Source: Verrucomicrobiota bacterium (GTDB taxonomy: Bacteria; Verrucomicrobiota; Verrucomicrobiia; Limisphaerales; JADJPG01). From it: a stretch of 64,000 nucleotides of DNA. Shown here piece by piece: positions 25,380-33,516 of the stretch. The notes below the pieces were generated by a model. It did not search any database and was not told the origin of the DNA. It worked only from the letters and a program-made list of their open reading frames with translations. The first letter of the stretch is position 1. The number at the start of each line of letters is the position of its first letter. The position numbers and the translations under genes were made by a program. The DNA lies in assembly GCA_016713365.1 (NCBI GenBank), contig JADJPG010000024.1:1-64000 (forward strand), written 5' to 3'.

Positions 25380-26138
25380 TTATGGGCGGACCGTGCGCTT
25401 CGCGCGGTAGACGAGGAAAAGTTCGGAACCGATCTGGCGAAGTGACTTCAATTGAAAGGGTGCGGCATCGGCGAGGCGCGGTGAGAGAGCTCCCTCCGCG
25501 ATGGTGGGGGCGTGGCGTCCGCCCATAATTTTCGGGCAGATGGTGAGATTGAGTTCATCGATGAGGCCGGCGCGGAACAGGGCGGCATTGAGTTCGCCGC
25601 CGCCTTCGCAGAGGAGACGACGGACCTTCCACTGTTGGTATAGTTGCGTTAGCGCGGCCGGGAAGTTGATCTCGTTTTCGCCGCAGATGATCACGCTGTC
25701 GATGACATGGAGAAGTTTCCGCAGCCGGCGTTCGTAGCCGCGTTCTGTGGTGAGGACGATGATGGGCGCGAAGCGGTGTTGGAAAATCGCGGCATTCGGA
25801 TTGATCGATCCCGAGCCGCTGACAATGACGCGCAGGCTGTATTCACTGAGGCCATTGGCGCGGCGGATTTTCTTGAAGCGCTCGCCGCCGGGACCCAGCA
25901 GCACCTTGTTCAAGTCGAGCGTCCGCGCGCCGGCCATCACGGCGTCGGCGGTCGTGCGAAGTTCGTAGAGATGTTCCAGATCTCGTTTGCTGCCGAAGGA
26001 GGAGACGGCGCGATTCGCGGTGGCGATTTTGCCGTCGGCAGTCATCGCCATGTTCACGAACACAAATGGTCGGCGAGCGTGACGCGTGTTGCGTGTTGCG
26101 TGAATCAGCTTCGGCGGTGTTTGAGTTTTCGACTTCAT
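25380..26138 (-). CDS. RibD C-terminal-domain (dihydrofolate reductase-like) reductase
   Basis: A 252-aa protein of the RibD-C/DHFR-like fold without the deaminase domain. Key blocks are PFVFVNMAMTADGKIATANR (about residues 24-43), DLEHLYELRTTADAVMAGAR (about 53-72) and RLLCEGGGELNAALFRAGLI (about 172-191). In bifunctional RibD this domain reduces the pyrimidine intermediate of riboflavin synthesis using NADPH; stand-alone copies may do this or reduce related substrates. The start codon overlaps the queA stop (ATGA), so it is co-translated with queA; this pairing suggests pteridine/deazapurine-type chemistry but does not prove it. Confidence 0.85.
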   Translation of the reverse strand: MKSKTQTPPKLIHATRNTRHARRPFVFVNMAMTADGKIATANRAVSSFGSKRDLEHLYELRTTADAVMAGARTLDLNKVLLGPGGERFKKIRRANGLSEYSLRVIVSGSGSINPNAAIFQHRFAPIIVLTTERGYERRLRKLLHVIDSVIICGENEINFPAALTQLYQQWKVRRLLCEGGGELNAALFRAGLIDELNLTICPKIMGGRHAPTIAEGALSPRLADAAPFQLKSLRQIGSELFLVYRAKRTVRP

Positions 26139-27211
26139 TCGATGAGCATCGCGTCGCCGTAGCTGAAGAACCGGTAGCGTTCGCGCACCGCTTCCTGATA
26201 CGCGGACAGGATTGTTTCACGTCCGCGTGTTTCGCCGGGAGCAGCAAAGGCGCTGACGAGCATCAGGAGCGTGGAGCAGGGGAGGTGAAAGTTCGTGAGC
26301 AAGGCATCCACGATTTTAAATCGATAGGGCGGATGAATGAAAATGCGGGTACGGCTGGTTTGGGCGACGACGAGTCCGGTTTCGGAATCAACCGCACTTT
26401 CGAGCACTCGCACCGTGGTAGTGCCGACCGCGATCACGCGGCGACCTTCGCGCTTGGCGGTGTTAATCGCGTCGGCGCTTTCCTCGCTGAGCGTGAAACG
26501 TTCTTCGTGCATGACGTGTTCTTCGAGCGATTCGGCTTTCACGGGAGCGAACGTGCCGAGTCCGACGTGGAGGGTGACATGGCGCGTTTCCACTCCGAGT
26601 CGACGAATGCGGTCGAGCACTTCGTTCGTGAAATGAAGCCCGGCGGTTGGCGCGGCTACGGATCCGGCCTGAGATGCGTAAACGGTTTGGTAACGCTCCG
26701 CGTCAGTCGCGTCGTCGTTGGCGGATTCGCGCTTGATGTAGGGTGGGAGCGGGATTTCGCCGAGTTGGTCCAAATGGGCCAAAATGTTTTCGGTTCCCTG
26801 AAATGTGAGTCGCCGATGTCCTTCAGAATTCGTTTCCAGCACCTTCGCGGTGATGTCGGTGACGTTACCGGAACGGTCTCGTAATCGGATTTCGGTGCCG
26901 ATCGGGGCACGTTTGCCGGGTCGAATCATCGCCCACCAATCGTTAGGCGCATTTTCGGCGAGGAGAAGGAGTTCGAATTGCCCGTCCGACTTCGCGTTTC
27001 GGCCCCTTAATCGCGCTCGGATGACCCGGGAATTGTTCATAACGAGCAAGTCTCCGGGCCGGAGATAGGTCAGTAGATCTGCGAACTTGCGGTGAAAGAC
27101 CTGATTTTCTAGCCTGTTCACCACCATGAGGCGGGACTCGTCGCGCTTCGATGTCGGAGCCTGCGCCACCAGTTCGGGGGGCAGGTCGAATTGAAAGTCG
27201 ACGGTCTTCAT
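26135..27211 (-). CDS. queA: QueA, SAM:tRNA ribosyltransferase-isomerase
   Basis: A 358-aa enzyme of queuosine biosynthesis that transfers the ribosyl part of S-adenosylmethionine to 7-aminomethyl-7-deazaguanine in tRNA, giving epoxyqueuosine. Family blocks are FQFDLPPELVAQAPTSKRDE (residues 6-25), HRKFADLLTYLRPGDLLVMN (about 40-59), GSVAAPTAGLHFTNEVLDRI (about 188-207) and HVGLGTFAPVKAE (about 221-233). Length is normal for QueA. It is divergent from mraZ with 187 bp between the two starts; this region holds the promoter of the division cluster. Confidence 0.95.
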   Translation of the reverse strand: MKTVDFQFDLPPELVAQAPTSKRDESRLMVVNRLENQVFHRKFADLLTYLRPGDLLVMNNSRVIRARLRGRNAKSDGQFELLLLAENAPNDWWAMIRPGKRAPIGTEIRLRDRSGNVTDITAKVLETNSEGHRRLTFQGTENILAHLDQLGEIPLPPYIKRESANDDATDAERYQTVYASQAGSVAAPTAGLHFTNEVLDRIRRLGVETRHVTLHVGLGTFAPVKAESLEEHVMHEERFTLSEESADAINTAKREGRRVIAVGTTTVRVLESAVDSETGLVVAQTSRTRIFIHPPYRFKIVDALLTNFHLPCSTLLMLVSAFAAPGETRGRETILSAYQEAVRERYRFFSYGDAMLIE

Positions 27212-27327
27212 GGCGAACTTGTAACGAGCCTCGGGGAATAAATCACCTCGAAAACGTTATAGGTCACTGTGAATCAGCTTGCTGCGCCTTGTGAATAACG
27301 TCCGCATAAGTTCGGACGTATTTTTCG

Positions 27328-27356
27328 TTGACCGTGGTGGGGGAGAAAGGGATAAA
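27328..27356 (+). promoter_or_regulatory. Sigma70-like promoter of the mraZ division cluster
   Basis: A -35-like TTGACC (27328-27333) and a -10-like GATAAA (27351-27356) are separated by exactly 17 bp. Transcription would begin near 27363, leaving a short leader before mraZ at 27399. This is the only well-spaced hexamer pair I found in the queA-mraZ interval. Confidence 0.6.
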
Positions 27357-27382
27357 GAGGGGCGTTGTGGGGCGCTGAGGTT
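27339..27382 (+). promoter_or_regulatory. MraZ operator: four G-rich boxes at 10-bp spacing
   Basis: GGGG-type boxes start at 27339 (GGGGGAGAAA), 27349 (GGGATAAAGA), 27359 (GGGGCGTTGT) and 27369 (GGGGCGCTGA), each exactly 10 bp apart, one helical turn. MraZ in E. coli and other bacteria binds repeated TGGG-type boxes with this period upstream of its own gene and represses the cluster. The boxes cover the spacer, -10 and start region of the predicted promoter, consistent with autorepression. Confidence 0.7.
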
Positions 27383-27398
27383 TAGCTGCCCAAACGGC

Positions 27399-27860
27399 AT
27401 GTCTGAAGCGCTCAACAATGGCCCGTTTTACCAGTCGTCCTTCGAGAACATCGTGGATGAGAAGCGCCGTGTGCAGATCCCGGCGAACTGGCGGAAGGGG
27501 CAAAACGAGACCGAGTTCATGTTGGTCTTGTGGCCGAGTGGGGCGCAGAAGGATGCGTGCTTGATGGTTTTGCCGCCGGTGGCCGCGCAGAAGTTGAGGG
27601 ATCGAATTACGGCGATGCCATTCGGTGACGGTCAGGCGGAAGCGCTGCGGCGGTTCCTGGGTCGGAAGTCGCATATGGTGACTTCGGACAAGTCGGGCCG
27701 CATCACGATTCCGGAGCACATGGCCACGGTGGTGGGGATCGACAAGAAGGCGGTGCTGGTCGGGATGTTTGACCGGTTCCAGATGTGGAGTCCGGAGAAG
27801 TTTAGCTCGATTACGGAAGGCGACGACGCCTTGGCGCAAGAAGCCTTCAAGCTGATCTGA
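27399..27860 (+). CDS. mraZ: MraZ, transcriptional regulator of the division cluster
   Basis: A 153-aa protein with two AbrB-like MraZ domains: FENIVDEKRRVQIPANWRK (about residues 15-33) and MVTSDKSGRITIPEHMATV (about 92-110). MraZ forms a ring-shaped oligomer that binds repeated G-rich boxes upstream of its gene and tunes the dcw operon. The ATG at 27399 is chosen because upstream in-frame residues overlap the promoter and operator. It is the first gene of the cluster and is followed after 10 bp by an uncharacterised gene. Confidence 0.93.
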   Translation: MSEALNNGPFYQSSFENIVDEKRRVQIPANWRKGQNETEFMLVLWPSGAQKDACLMVLPPVAAQKLRDRITAMPFGDGQAEALRRFLGRKSHMVTSDKSGRITIPEHMATVVGIDKKAVLVGMFDRFQMWSPEKFSSITEGDDALAQEAFKLI

Positions 27861-27870
27861 GGAAAAAGTT

Positions 27871-28488
27871 ATGGGCCTGATGCAGCTGCTGACGGTTGGC
27901 CGGAGCCTGGATCGAATCAGCGACGAGCCGAGTCGCTACAAGATGACGCAACAGACGTTGTTGCCAAAATTTGGGTCGGTGAACGCGACCGAGGTTCGGG
28001 CGCGCGGGTTGAGTGAAACGACAAACCCGGTGATTGCGCCAGCCGCTGCTGGAAAGGCGAAGGCTGCCAGTGCGACCGCCAGAAACGACAGGAACATGAT
28101 GAATGCAGTCCAGCCAGAGATGGAACGAAAGGCAGCGCCTGCGAGTGCTGCGCCGAAGCCCGCATTTCCGCGGGGCCGGTGGACGCTGTTCAGGAATCCG
28201 TTTGCAAAAGCGCCGAAGCCGGAAGCGGTAACCCGGGCGCCGGTTCAGTCCGAGCTGTTGCTCGACGCGGTGAAGCCCGTTCGCAACGACCTGAGTGATT
28301 CCGATTTGGAACTCGTTCAGGCGGCACGCCGAAGTGCGGAGGTCAAGGCGCAGGCGCCCGTTGCAGCGCCGGTTCCGGTGGTAGTGCCTGAAGTCGCAGC
28401 GGATGCGCCCGAAGCGGAACCGGTCGCGGCGGATGGTGTGGTGTGGAACCGGATCAAAAACCAGTTCTTTGGCGCGGGCAAAGCCTGA
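27871..28488 (+). CDS. Uncharacterised dcw-cluster protein between mraZ and rsmH
   Basis: A 205-aa protein with a distinctive N-terminus (MGLMQLLTVGRSLDRISDEP, then SRYKM), a central low-complexity region rich in Ala, Pro and Lys, and a C-terminal VWNRIKNQFFGAG peptide. A short basic block PRGRWTLFRNPFAKAPKP lies near residue 100. There is no signal peptide or membrane segment, so it is probably cytoplasmic and largely disordered. Its place between mraZ and rsmH, normally adjacent, together with tight spacing on both sides (10 and 18 bp), suggests a part in division or wall synthesis in this lineage. I do not recognise a named family. Confidence 0.75.
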   Translation: MGLMQLLTVGRSLDRISDEPSRYKMTQQTLLPKFGSVNATEVRARGLSETTNPVIAPAAAGKAKAASATARNDRNMMNAVQPEMERKAAPASAAPKPAFPRGRWTLFRNPFAKAPKPEAVTRAPVQSELLLDAVKPVRNDLSDSDLELVQAARRSAEVKAQAPVAAPVPVVVPEVAADAPEAEPVAADGVVWNRIKNQFFGAGKA

Positions 28489-28506
28489 GCCGGATGAACA
28501 TGCACA

Positions 28507-29442
28507 GTGCCAAGCTTCATCCACAAACCGGTCTTGGTGGCGGAGGTGCTCACAGCGCTCCAGCCAAAGCCGGGAGCGCGTATCGCCGACGGAACGGTCG
28601 GTGGGGCTGGACACGCATGCGCCATTCTGGCGGCGAGCAGCCCGAATGGATGGCTCTATGGCTGCGATCGCGATGGCGCAGCCGTTGAAGCGGCGACGCA
28701 GCGGCTGAACGACGCGGGATTTGCGGGGCGCTTCGAAATTCGGCGCGGGAACTACTCGGAGCTGGCGGACTGGGTTCCCTTGGGAAGTTGCGATGGGGTG
28801 TTGCTGGACTTGGGTGTGAGTTCCCCGCAGCTCGATGACGCCGCGCGCGGATTCAGTTTTCAGCACGATGGTCCGCTCGATATGCGGATGGATTTAAGGC
28901 AGCCCCTCACTGCTGCCGGGTTGGTGAATGGTTGGAGTGAGGCCGAGCTGGCTCAGATTTTTTGGGAGTACGGGGATGAGCCACAAGCCCGGAGATTTGC
29001 GCGAGCGATTGTTCAAGATCGGCAGGGTCGACGGTTTGAGACGACAGGTCAGCTGGCTTCCTTGATTGAACGACTCGCTCCCCGGAACGGAAAGAAAAAG
29101 CATCCAGCCACGCGCGTGTTTCAGGCCTTACGCATGGCGGTAAATGATGAAAGCCACTTCCTCAAAAGTGGACTGGCGGCAGCCTGCACTTTGTTAAAAC
29201 CCGGTGGCCGCCTGGCGGTGATCACCTTCCATTCGCTGGAAGATCGGATGGTGAAGGAATTCGGTCGCGAACGAGCGCGTGAATACACCTTCGATGGCGA
29301 AGTGGACGTCCCGGAGCTTCGAAAACCGTGCGTCCCCGACCTGCGCTGGGTGCAGCGCAAGGCGATCCTGCCGGGCGAAACGGAACTCGCGGAAAACCCG
29401 CGCGCTCGCAGCGCGCAACTGCGGGTGTTGGAAAAAGTCTAG
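28507..29442 (+). CDS. rsmH: RsmH (MraW), 16S rRNA C1402 N4-methyltransferase
   Basis: A 311-aa SAM-dependent methyltransferase that methylates N4 of C1402 in 16S rRNA. The signature is HKPVLVAEVL (residues 6-15), ADGTVGGAGHACAIL (SAM site, about 27-41), DLGVSSPQLDDAARGFSF (about 101-118) and FHSLEDRMVK (about 242). The start is a GTG at 28507; the two nearby upstream ATGs (28494 and 28500) are out of frame. As in most bacteria it belongs to the dcw cluster. Confidence 0.95.
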   Translation: MPSFIHKPVLVAEVLTALQPKPGARIADGTVGGAGHACAILAASSPNGWLYGCDRDGAAVEAATQRLNDAGFAGRFEIRRGNYSELADWVPLGSCDGVLLDLGVSSPQLDDAARGFSFQHDGPLDMRMDLRQPLTAAGLVNGWSEAELAQIFWEYGDEPQARRFARAIVQDRQGRRFETTGQLASLIERLAPRNGKKKHPATRVFQALRMAVNDESHFLKSGLAAACTLLKPGGRLAVITFHSLEDRMVKEFGRERAREYTFDGEVDVPELRKPCVPDLRWVQRKAILPGETELAENPRARSAQLRVLEKV

Positions 29443-29497
29443 TCTGAGAACGCGTCGTCGTGGATGCCTCGCGCATCACGAATCACGCAATAAAAAC

Positions 29498-29872
29498 ATG
29501 GCAAACAATCGTCGCAATCAGTCAGGCGCAGTCCGGTTCGTTCCGGCGCTGAAGGCCGTGTTGCTCTGCACGCTGATCGGCGGTTCGTGCGTTGGCTACG
29601 TGCTGCAGAAGAACAAGATTTACGAGCTCGGCCAGCAGATCGGCGCGCGCCAGGTCAAACTGGACAAGATCAAGAAGGAGAACCAAATCCTTGCGGATCG
29701 CTACGCCGCCATGCAGTTGCCACAACGGCTGGCTGAGCGCGTGCGGGATTTGAAGCTGGGCTTGGTTCCGCCGCAGCGTCAGCAGATCGTTTGGATTTCA
29801 GAACCTCCGCCAATCGCGCCTGCGACGAATGCGTTGCCTGCGCAGTTTGTTCAACTCAACCGTAAACCGTGA
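29498..29872 (+). CDS. ftsL: FtsL-like small division protein
   Basis: A 124-aa bitopic membrane protein: basic N-terminus (MANNRRNQSGAVR), one membrane segment (AVLLCTLIGGSCVGYVL, about residues 20-36) and a heptad-like helix (IYELGQQIGARQVKLDKIKK, about 41-60) continuing to a proline-rich tail. This is the layout of FtsL/DivIC-type proteins, which join FtsQ and FtsB and activate the FtsWI septal synthase. Sequence similarity in this family is low, so the call rests on topology and on position directly before ftsI, whose GTG start overlaps its stop. Confidence 0.75.
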   Translation: MANNRRNQSGAVRFVPALKAVLLCTLIGGSCVGYVLQKNKIYELGQQIGARQVKLDKIKKENQILADRYAAMQLPQRLAERVRDLKLGLVPPQRQQIVWISEPPPIAPATNALPAQFVQLNRKP

Positions 29873-31791
29873 TTCGTCCCGGACATCTTCGACGCTTGTT
29901 CGTCTTCGCCATCCTTGCCGGGCTGGCGTTGGCCGGACTCGGCGCGCGTCTGTATGTGCTCCAGGTGGTCAAGCACGACCACTACCGGGAGATTGTGGAT
30001 GACAACACGCAGCGTACCTTCGTCAAGCAGCCGCGCCGCGGCGACATTGTCGACGCGGACGGTCATGTGCTGGCAACTAGCCTGCCCGTGAAACGCGTGC
30101 TGGCGGATCCCAGCCTGATTTATCCCTATCAAGCCGAAGTCGCCCGTGCGGTCGCGCCGTTGCTTTCGATGAGCGAAGGGGAGCTGCTGCACGCCTTGCG
30201 CCCGTTGCGCACGAATGACACTGGCGTGGTTTACACGAACAGGTTTGTCGATCTGAAGCGCAAGCTGACTTACGATCAGTGGTCGGAAGTGACTCAGGCG
30301 ATCGCGCAGGTTTCGTTCGACGTCGACGAGGAATTTCTCAGCAGGAAAGAGCGGATGTTCTTCCGCAACCTGCGTCGCCGTGGCATCTACGCAGAGGAAG
30401 ATTTCCAACGGATCTATCCGAGCGGGCGGCTCGCGTCGCATGTGCTCGGCTATGTGCAGGAGGTGGAGCGGATTCTGACGAATGGCAGTTCGCGCGCGGC
30501 ATCCATCGAGATGACCGGCATTTACGGCATTGAGCACTGGCTGGACGGGAAGCTGAAGGGCACGCGCGGCTGGCGGGTGACGGAAATGGACCGCCGCGCA
30601 CGGGAGATCGTCGTGTTTCGGGAACAGGATGTCGAACCGCGTCCCGGCCTGAACGTGACGCTGACGATCGACATGTTCATCCAGAATGTCGTGGAGGAAC
30701 AGCTCGCGGAGGCGATGAAGAAGTTCAATCCCAAGAGCGCGTGCGCCGTGGTGGTGCGACCGAGCACGGGTGAGATTCTGGCGCTGGCCAACGTGCCGGA
30801 TTTCGATCCGAACTTCCCGAGCAAGTCGGATGATTGGTCGCGCAAGAACCGCGTGATTGCGGACATGCACGAGCCGGGCTCGACCTTCAAGATTGTCGTC
30901 GTCTCCGGCGCGTTGAACGAGCAGACGGTGACGCCGAACGATGTGTTCTTCTGCGAGAACGGCCGCTGGATGTTCAAGGGCAAGCCGCTTCACGATCACG
31001 ACAACGGCTATGGAAATCTGACCGTGGAAGGAATCATCACGCATTCGTCGAACATCGGTTCAGCGAAGATCGCGGTCTACCGGCTCGGGGAAGAGAAGCT
31101 CTACGATTACATGACGCGTTTCGGCTTCGGCCAGCCGACGGGTATTACGCTCGATGGCGAGATTCGTGGTTGGGTGAAGCATTGGAAGAAGTGGGACGGC
31201 CTGGCGGTGTCGCGCATTCCGATGGGTCATGCGATCACGACGACGCCCTTGCAAATGGCGATGGCGATGAGCGCGATCGCGAACGAGGGCAAATTGATGC
31301 GCCCGATGTTGATCGACAGCCTGCGTGGCGAAAACGGCGAAGTGTTTGTGAAGTTCCAGCCCCAGACGGTTCGCCAGGTAATCAGCCCGCACGCGGCAAA
31401 GCAGATGGTGGCGGCGTTGAAAACAGTTCCGGCCAAGGACGGCACGGCGCCGAAGGCCGCGCTCGAACACTACACGGTTGCTGGAAAGACCGGCACGGCG
31501 CAGGTTCCGGGCGGCAAGGCGGGCTACATTCCGAAGAAGTACGTTTCGTCCTTCATCGGATTTTTCCCGGCCGACAATCCGGAAGTTTGCATCTCGGTGC
31601 TGATCGAGGAGCCGGATGTGAAGAAGGGTTACTACGGTGGTCAGACGGCGGCTCCCTATTTCAAGGCCATCGCTGAACAGGTGGCCAATTACCTGAAGAT
31701 CAAACCTGACCGAAACGATTCACTCGGCGAGACGCTGGTGGGAGGCACCAACAGCGCGCCGGTGAATGGCGTTGCGGCGCGCCGGCCATGA
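29869..31791 (+). CDS. ftsI: FtsI (PBP3), septal peptidoglycan transpeptidase
   Basis: A 640-aa class B penicillin-binding protein. It starts at a GTG overlapping the ftsL stop (GTGA), has an N-terminal membrane anchor (LFVFAILAGLALAGLGARLY), the dimerisation domain (RRGDIVDADGHVLATSLPVK) and the three transpeptidase motifs: STFK (about residue 338), SSN (about 393) and KTGTAQ (about 540). No PASTA domain follows; the C-terminal tail is short. It cross-links septal peptidoglycan together with FtsW, which lies later in the cluster. Confidence 0.95.
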   Translation: MIRPGHLRRLFVFAILAGLALAGLGARLYVLQVVKHDHYREIVDDNTQRTFVKQPRRGDIVDADGHVLATSLPVKRVLADPSLIYPYQAEVARAVAPLLSMSEGELLHALRPLRTNDTGVVYTNRFVDLKRKLTYDQWSEVTQAIAQVSFDVDEEFLSRKERMFFRNLRRRGIYAEEDFQRIYPSGRLASHVLGYVQEVERILTNGSSRAASIEMTGIYGIEHWLDGKLKGTRGWRVTEMDRRAREIVVFREQDVEPRPGLNVTLTIDMFIQNVVEEQLAEAMKKFNPKSACAVVVRPSTGEILALANVPDFDPNFPSKSDDWSRKNRVIADMHEPGSTFKIVVVSGALNEQTVTPNDVFFCENGRWMFKGKPLHDHDNGYGNLTVEGIITHSSNIGSAKIAVYRLGEEKLYDYMTRFGFGQPTGITLDGEIRGWVKHWKKWDGLAVSRIPMGHAITTTPLQMAMAMSAIANEGKLMRPMLIDSLRGENGEVFVKFQPQTVRQVISPHAAKQMVAALKTVPAKDGTAPKAALEHYTVAGKTGTAQVPGGKAGYIPKKYVSSFIGFFPADNPEVCISVLIEEPDVKKGYYGGQTAAPYFKAIAEQVANYLKIKPDRNDSLGETLVGGTNSAPVNGVAARRP

Positions 31792-31856
31792 CCATGAGCG
31801 CACGCATTTATACTTTGTTGTTCGCTTCCCGCGCGGGGAAGCGTTTGCACAACCTC

Positions 31857-31930
31857 GGGGGCAGCCCGTCCCGTTTTCCTCTTCCCCAGAGGAACGGGAC
31901 ACCCTCTCTCGCGCATACGGGCTGCTCCTG
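31857..31930. repeat. Nested inverted repeat in the ftsI-murE gap
   Basis: Inner hairpin 31868-31900 pairs GTCCCGTTTTCCTC with GAGGAACGGGAC; outer arms GCAGCCCGT (31861-31869) and ACGGGCTGC (31917-31925) also pair. The 214-bp ftsI-murE gap is the longest within the early cluster and holds no credible gene. This may be a palindromic element, a partial terminator or an RNA-processing site. Its sequence is unlike the GTAG-type elements. Confidence 0.5.
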
Positions 31931-32005
31931 CCTTTCTCCCGGTGATGGATTCGCCGCGGCTACGACCGGTTCGTAAGCCGCACGCGCATCCCACGGCTCA
32001 TTGCC

Positions 32006-33502
32006 ATGCAACTACGGGAACTTGTTCAGAACCTGCCAGGCGCTACGGTCGACGGTCCAGTCGACCGCGAAGTGGCCGGCCTTACCTACGACTCGCGTCG
32101 CGTGACGCCGGGCATGGTTTTCGTGGCCATCCCCGGACAACACGTCGACGGACATGAGTTCGTTGGCACCGCTGTGGAGCGCGGGGCCACCGCGGTAATT
32201 TGTGAGCGGAACAAAATCGTCCCTGGTCGCGTCACGAAGATCCAGGTCAACGATGTGCGCGAGGCGATGGCGTGCGCGGCGCGTTCCTATTTCCAGCATC
32301 CGAGTTCCAAGCTGAAGGTCATTGGCGTCACCGGCACGAATGGCAAGACCACGGTCGCCTTCATGATCAAGGCGATCCTCGAATCAGCGGACATCAAGAC
32401 GGGCCTGATGGGAACGGTGCGCTACGAGATTGGCGATCGGGTCATCCCGGCCCAGCGCACGACGCCGGAGTCCATTGAAGTTCAGCAGATGATGTCCCAA
32501 ATGCTGAAAGCGGACTGCAAGGCGTGCGTGATGGAAGTCAGCTCCCACGCGCTCGACCAGAAGCGCGTGCATGGCGTCGACTTCGATGTCGGCATCTTCA
32601 CCAATCTCACCCGTGACCACCTCGATTATCACGGGACGATGGAAAACTACTTTACGGCGAAGAAAAGACTGTTTGCGTCGCTGGAGCAGGGACCCAAGCG
32701 CGGCGCGTCCGTGATCAACATCGATGACACTTACGGCGCACGGCTCGTGGACGAAACGCAAGGCGTGGAGGTGCAACTCACCTACGGGTTTGGTGAGAAG
32801 TCCTGTCTGCGCGCGACGAAGATCGAATTGAACGCGGACGGTTCGCGTTTCGTGGTGGAAGCTCCGGATCGGAAATTCGCCATCCGCCTCCCGCTGATCG
32901 GCCGGCACAACATTTACAACGCGCTCGCGGCGATCGGGGCGTGTCTCGCACTGAAGATCGATGTGGTGAAAATCCAGGCGGCGTTGAATGCGTTGCCGCC
33001 GGTTTCCGGCCGCCTCGAAATGGTTTCCGCCGGACAGCCGTTCGGCGTCTTCGTCGATTATGCTCACACCGACGACGCATTGAAGAACGTGCTGACGACG
33101 CTGCGCGAGATCACGAAGGGCAGGGTGCTGCTGGCTTTTGGTTGCGGTGGAAATCGTGACTCTGGCAAGCGCGCCAAGATGGGGCGCATCGCGGCGGAGT
33201 TGGCGGATTACACGCTCATCACGAGCGACAATCCGCGCAAGGAAGACCCGGCAAAAATCGCCGCGCAGGTGGAGGAAGGCTACAAGGCGCTGCGTGCAGA
33301 TGCCTACGAGATCGAGCTCGATCGCGCCCGGGCGATTCAGCAGATCATCTCCCGCGCGCAGCCCGGTGACTCGGTGCTCATCGCTGGCAAGGGTCACGAG
33401 ACATATCAGGAATTTGAAGACACTGTGGTGCCGTTCGACGACCGCATTCATGCGCAGGAAGCGCTGGAGACGTGTGGGTTTGTCGCGGACAGCCGCGGTT
33501 GA
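32006..33502 (+). CDS. murE: MurE, UDP-MurNAc-tripeptide synthetase (meso-DAP adding)
   Basis: A 498-aa Mur ligase. The N-terminal domain has DSRRVTPGMVFVAIPGQHVD (about residues 29-48), the ATP site GVTGTNGKTT (about 107-116), the central block EVSSHALDQKRVHGVDFD (about 178-195) and the substrate motif TSDNPRKEDP (about 405-414). The DNPR motif indicates addition of meso-diaminopimelate rather than lysine, hence a Gram-negative-type wall. It catalyses the third amino-acid addition in muropeptide assembly, before MurF, which follows after the SIMPL gene. Confidence 0.95.
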   Translation: MQLRELVQNLPGATVDGPVDREVAGLTYDSRRVTPGMVFVAIPGQHVDGHEFVGTAVERGATAVICERNKIVPGRVTKIQVNDVREAMACAARSYFQHPSSKLKVIGVTGTNGKTTVAFMIKAILESADIKTGLMGTVRYEIGDRVIPAQRTTPESIEVQQMMSQMLKADCKACVMEVSSHALDQKRVHGVDFDVGIFTNLTRDHLDYHGTMENYFTAKKRLFASLEQGPKRGASVINIDDTYGARLVDETQGVEVQLTYGFGEKSCLRATKIELNADGSRFVVEAPDRKFAIRLPLIGRHNIYNALAAIGACLALKIDVVKIQAALNALPPVSGRLEMVSAGQPFGVFVDYAHTDDALKNVLTTLREITKGRVLLAFGCGGNRDSGKRAKMGRIAAELADYTLITSDNPRKEDPAKIAAQVEEGYKALRADAYEIELDRARAIQQIISRAQPGDSVLIAGKGHETYQEFEDTVVPFDDRIHAQEALETCGFVADSRG

Positions 33503-33516
33503 TGGGAGGAATTTCA

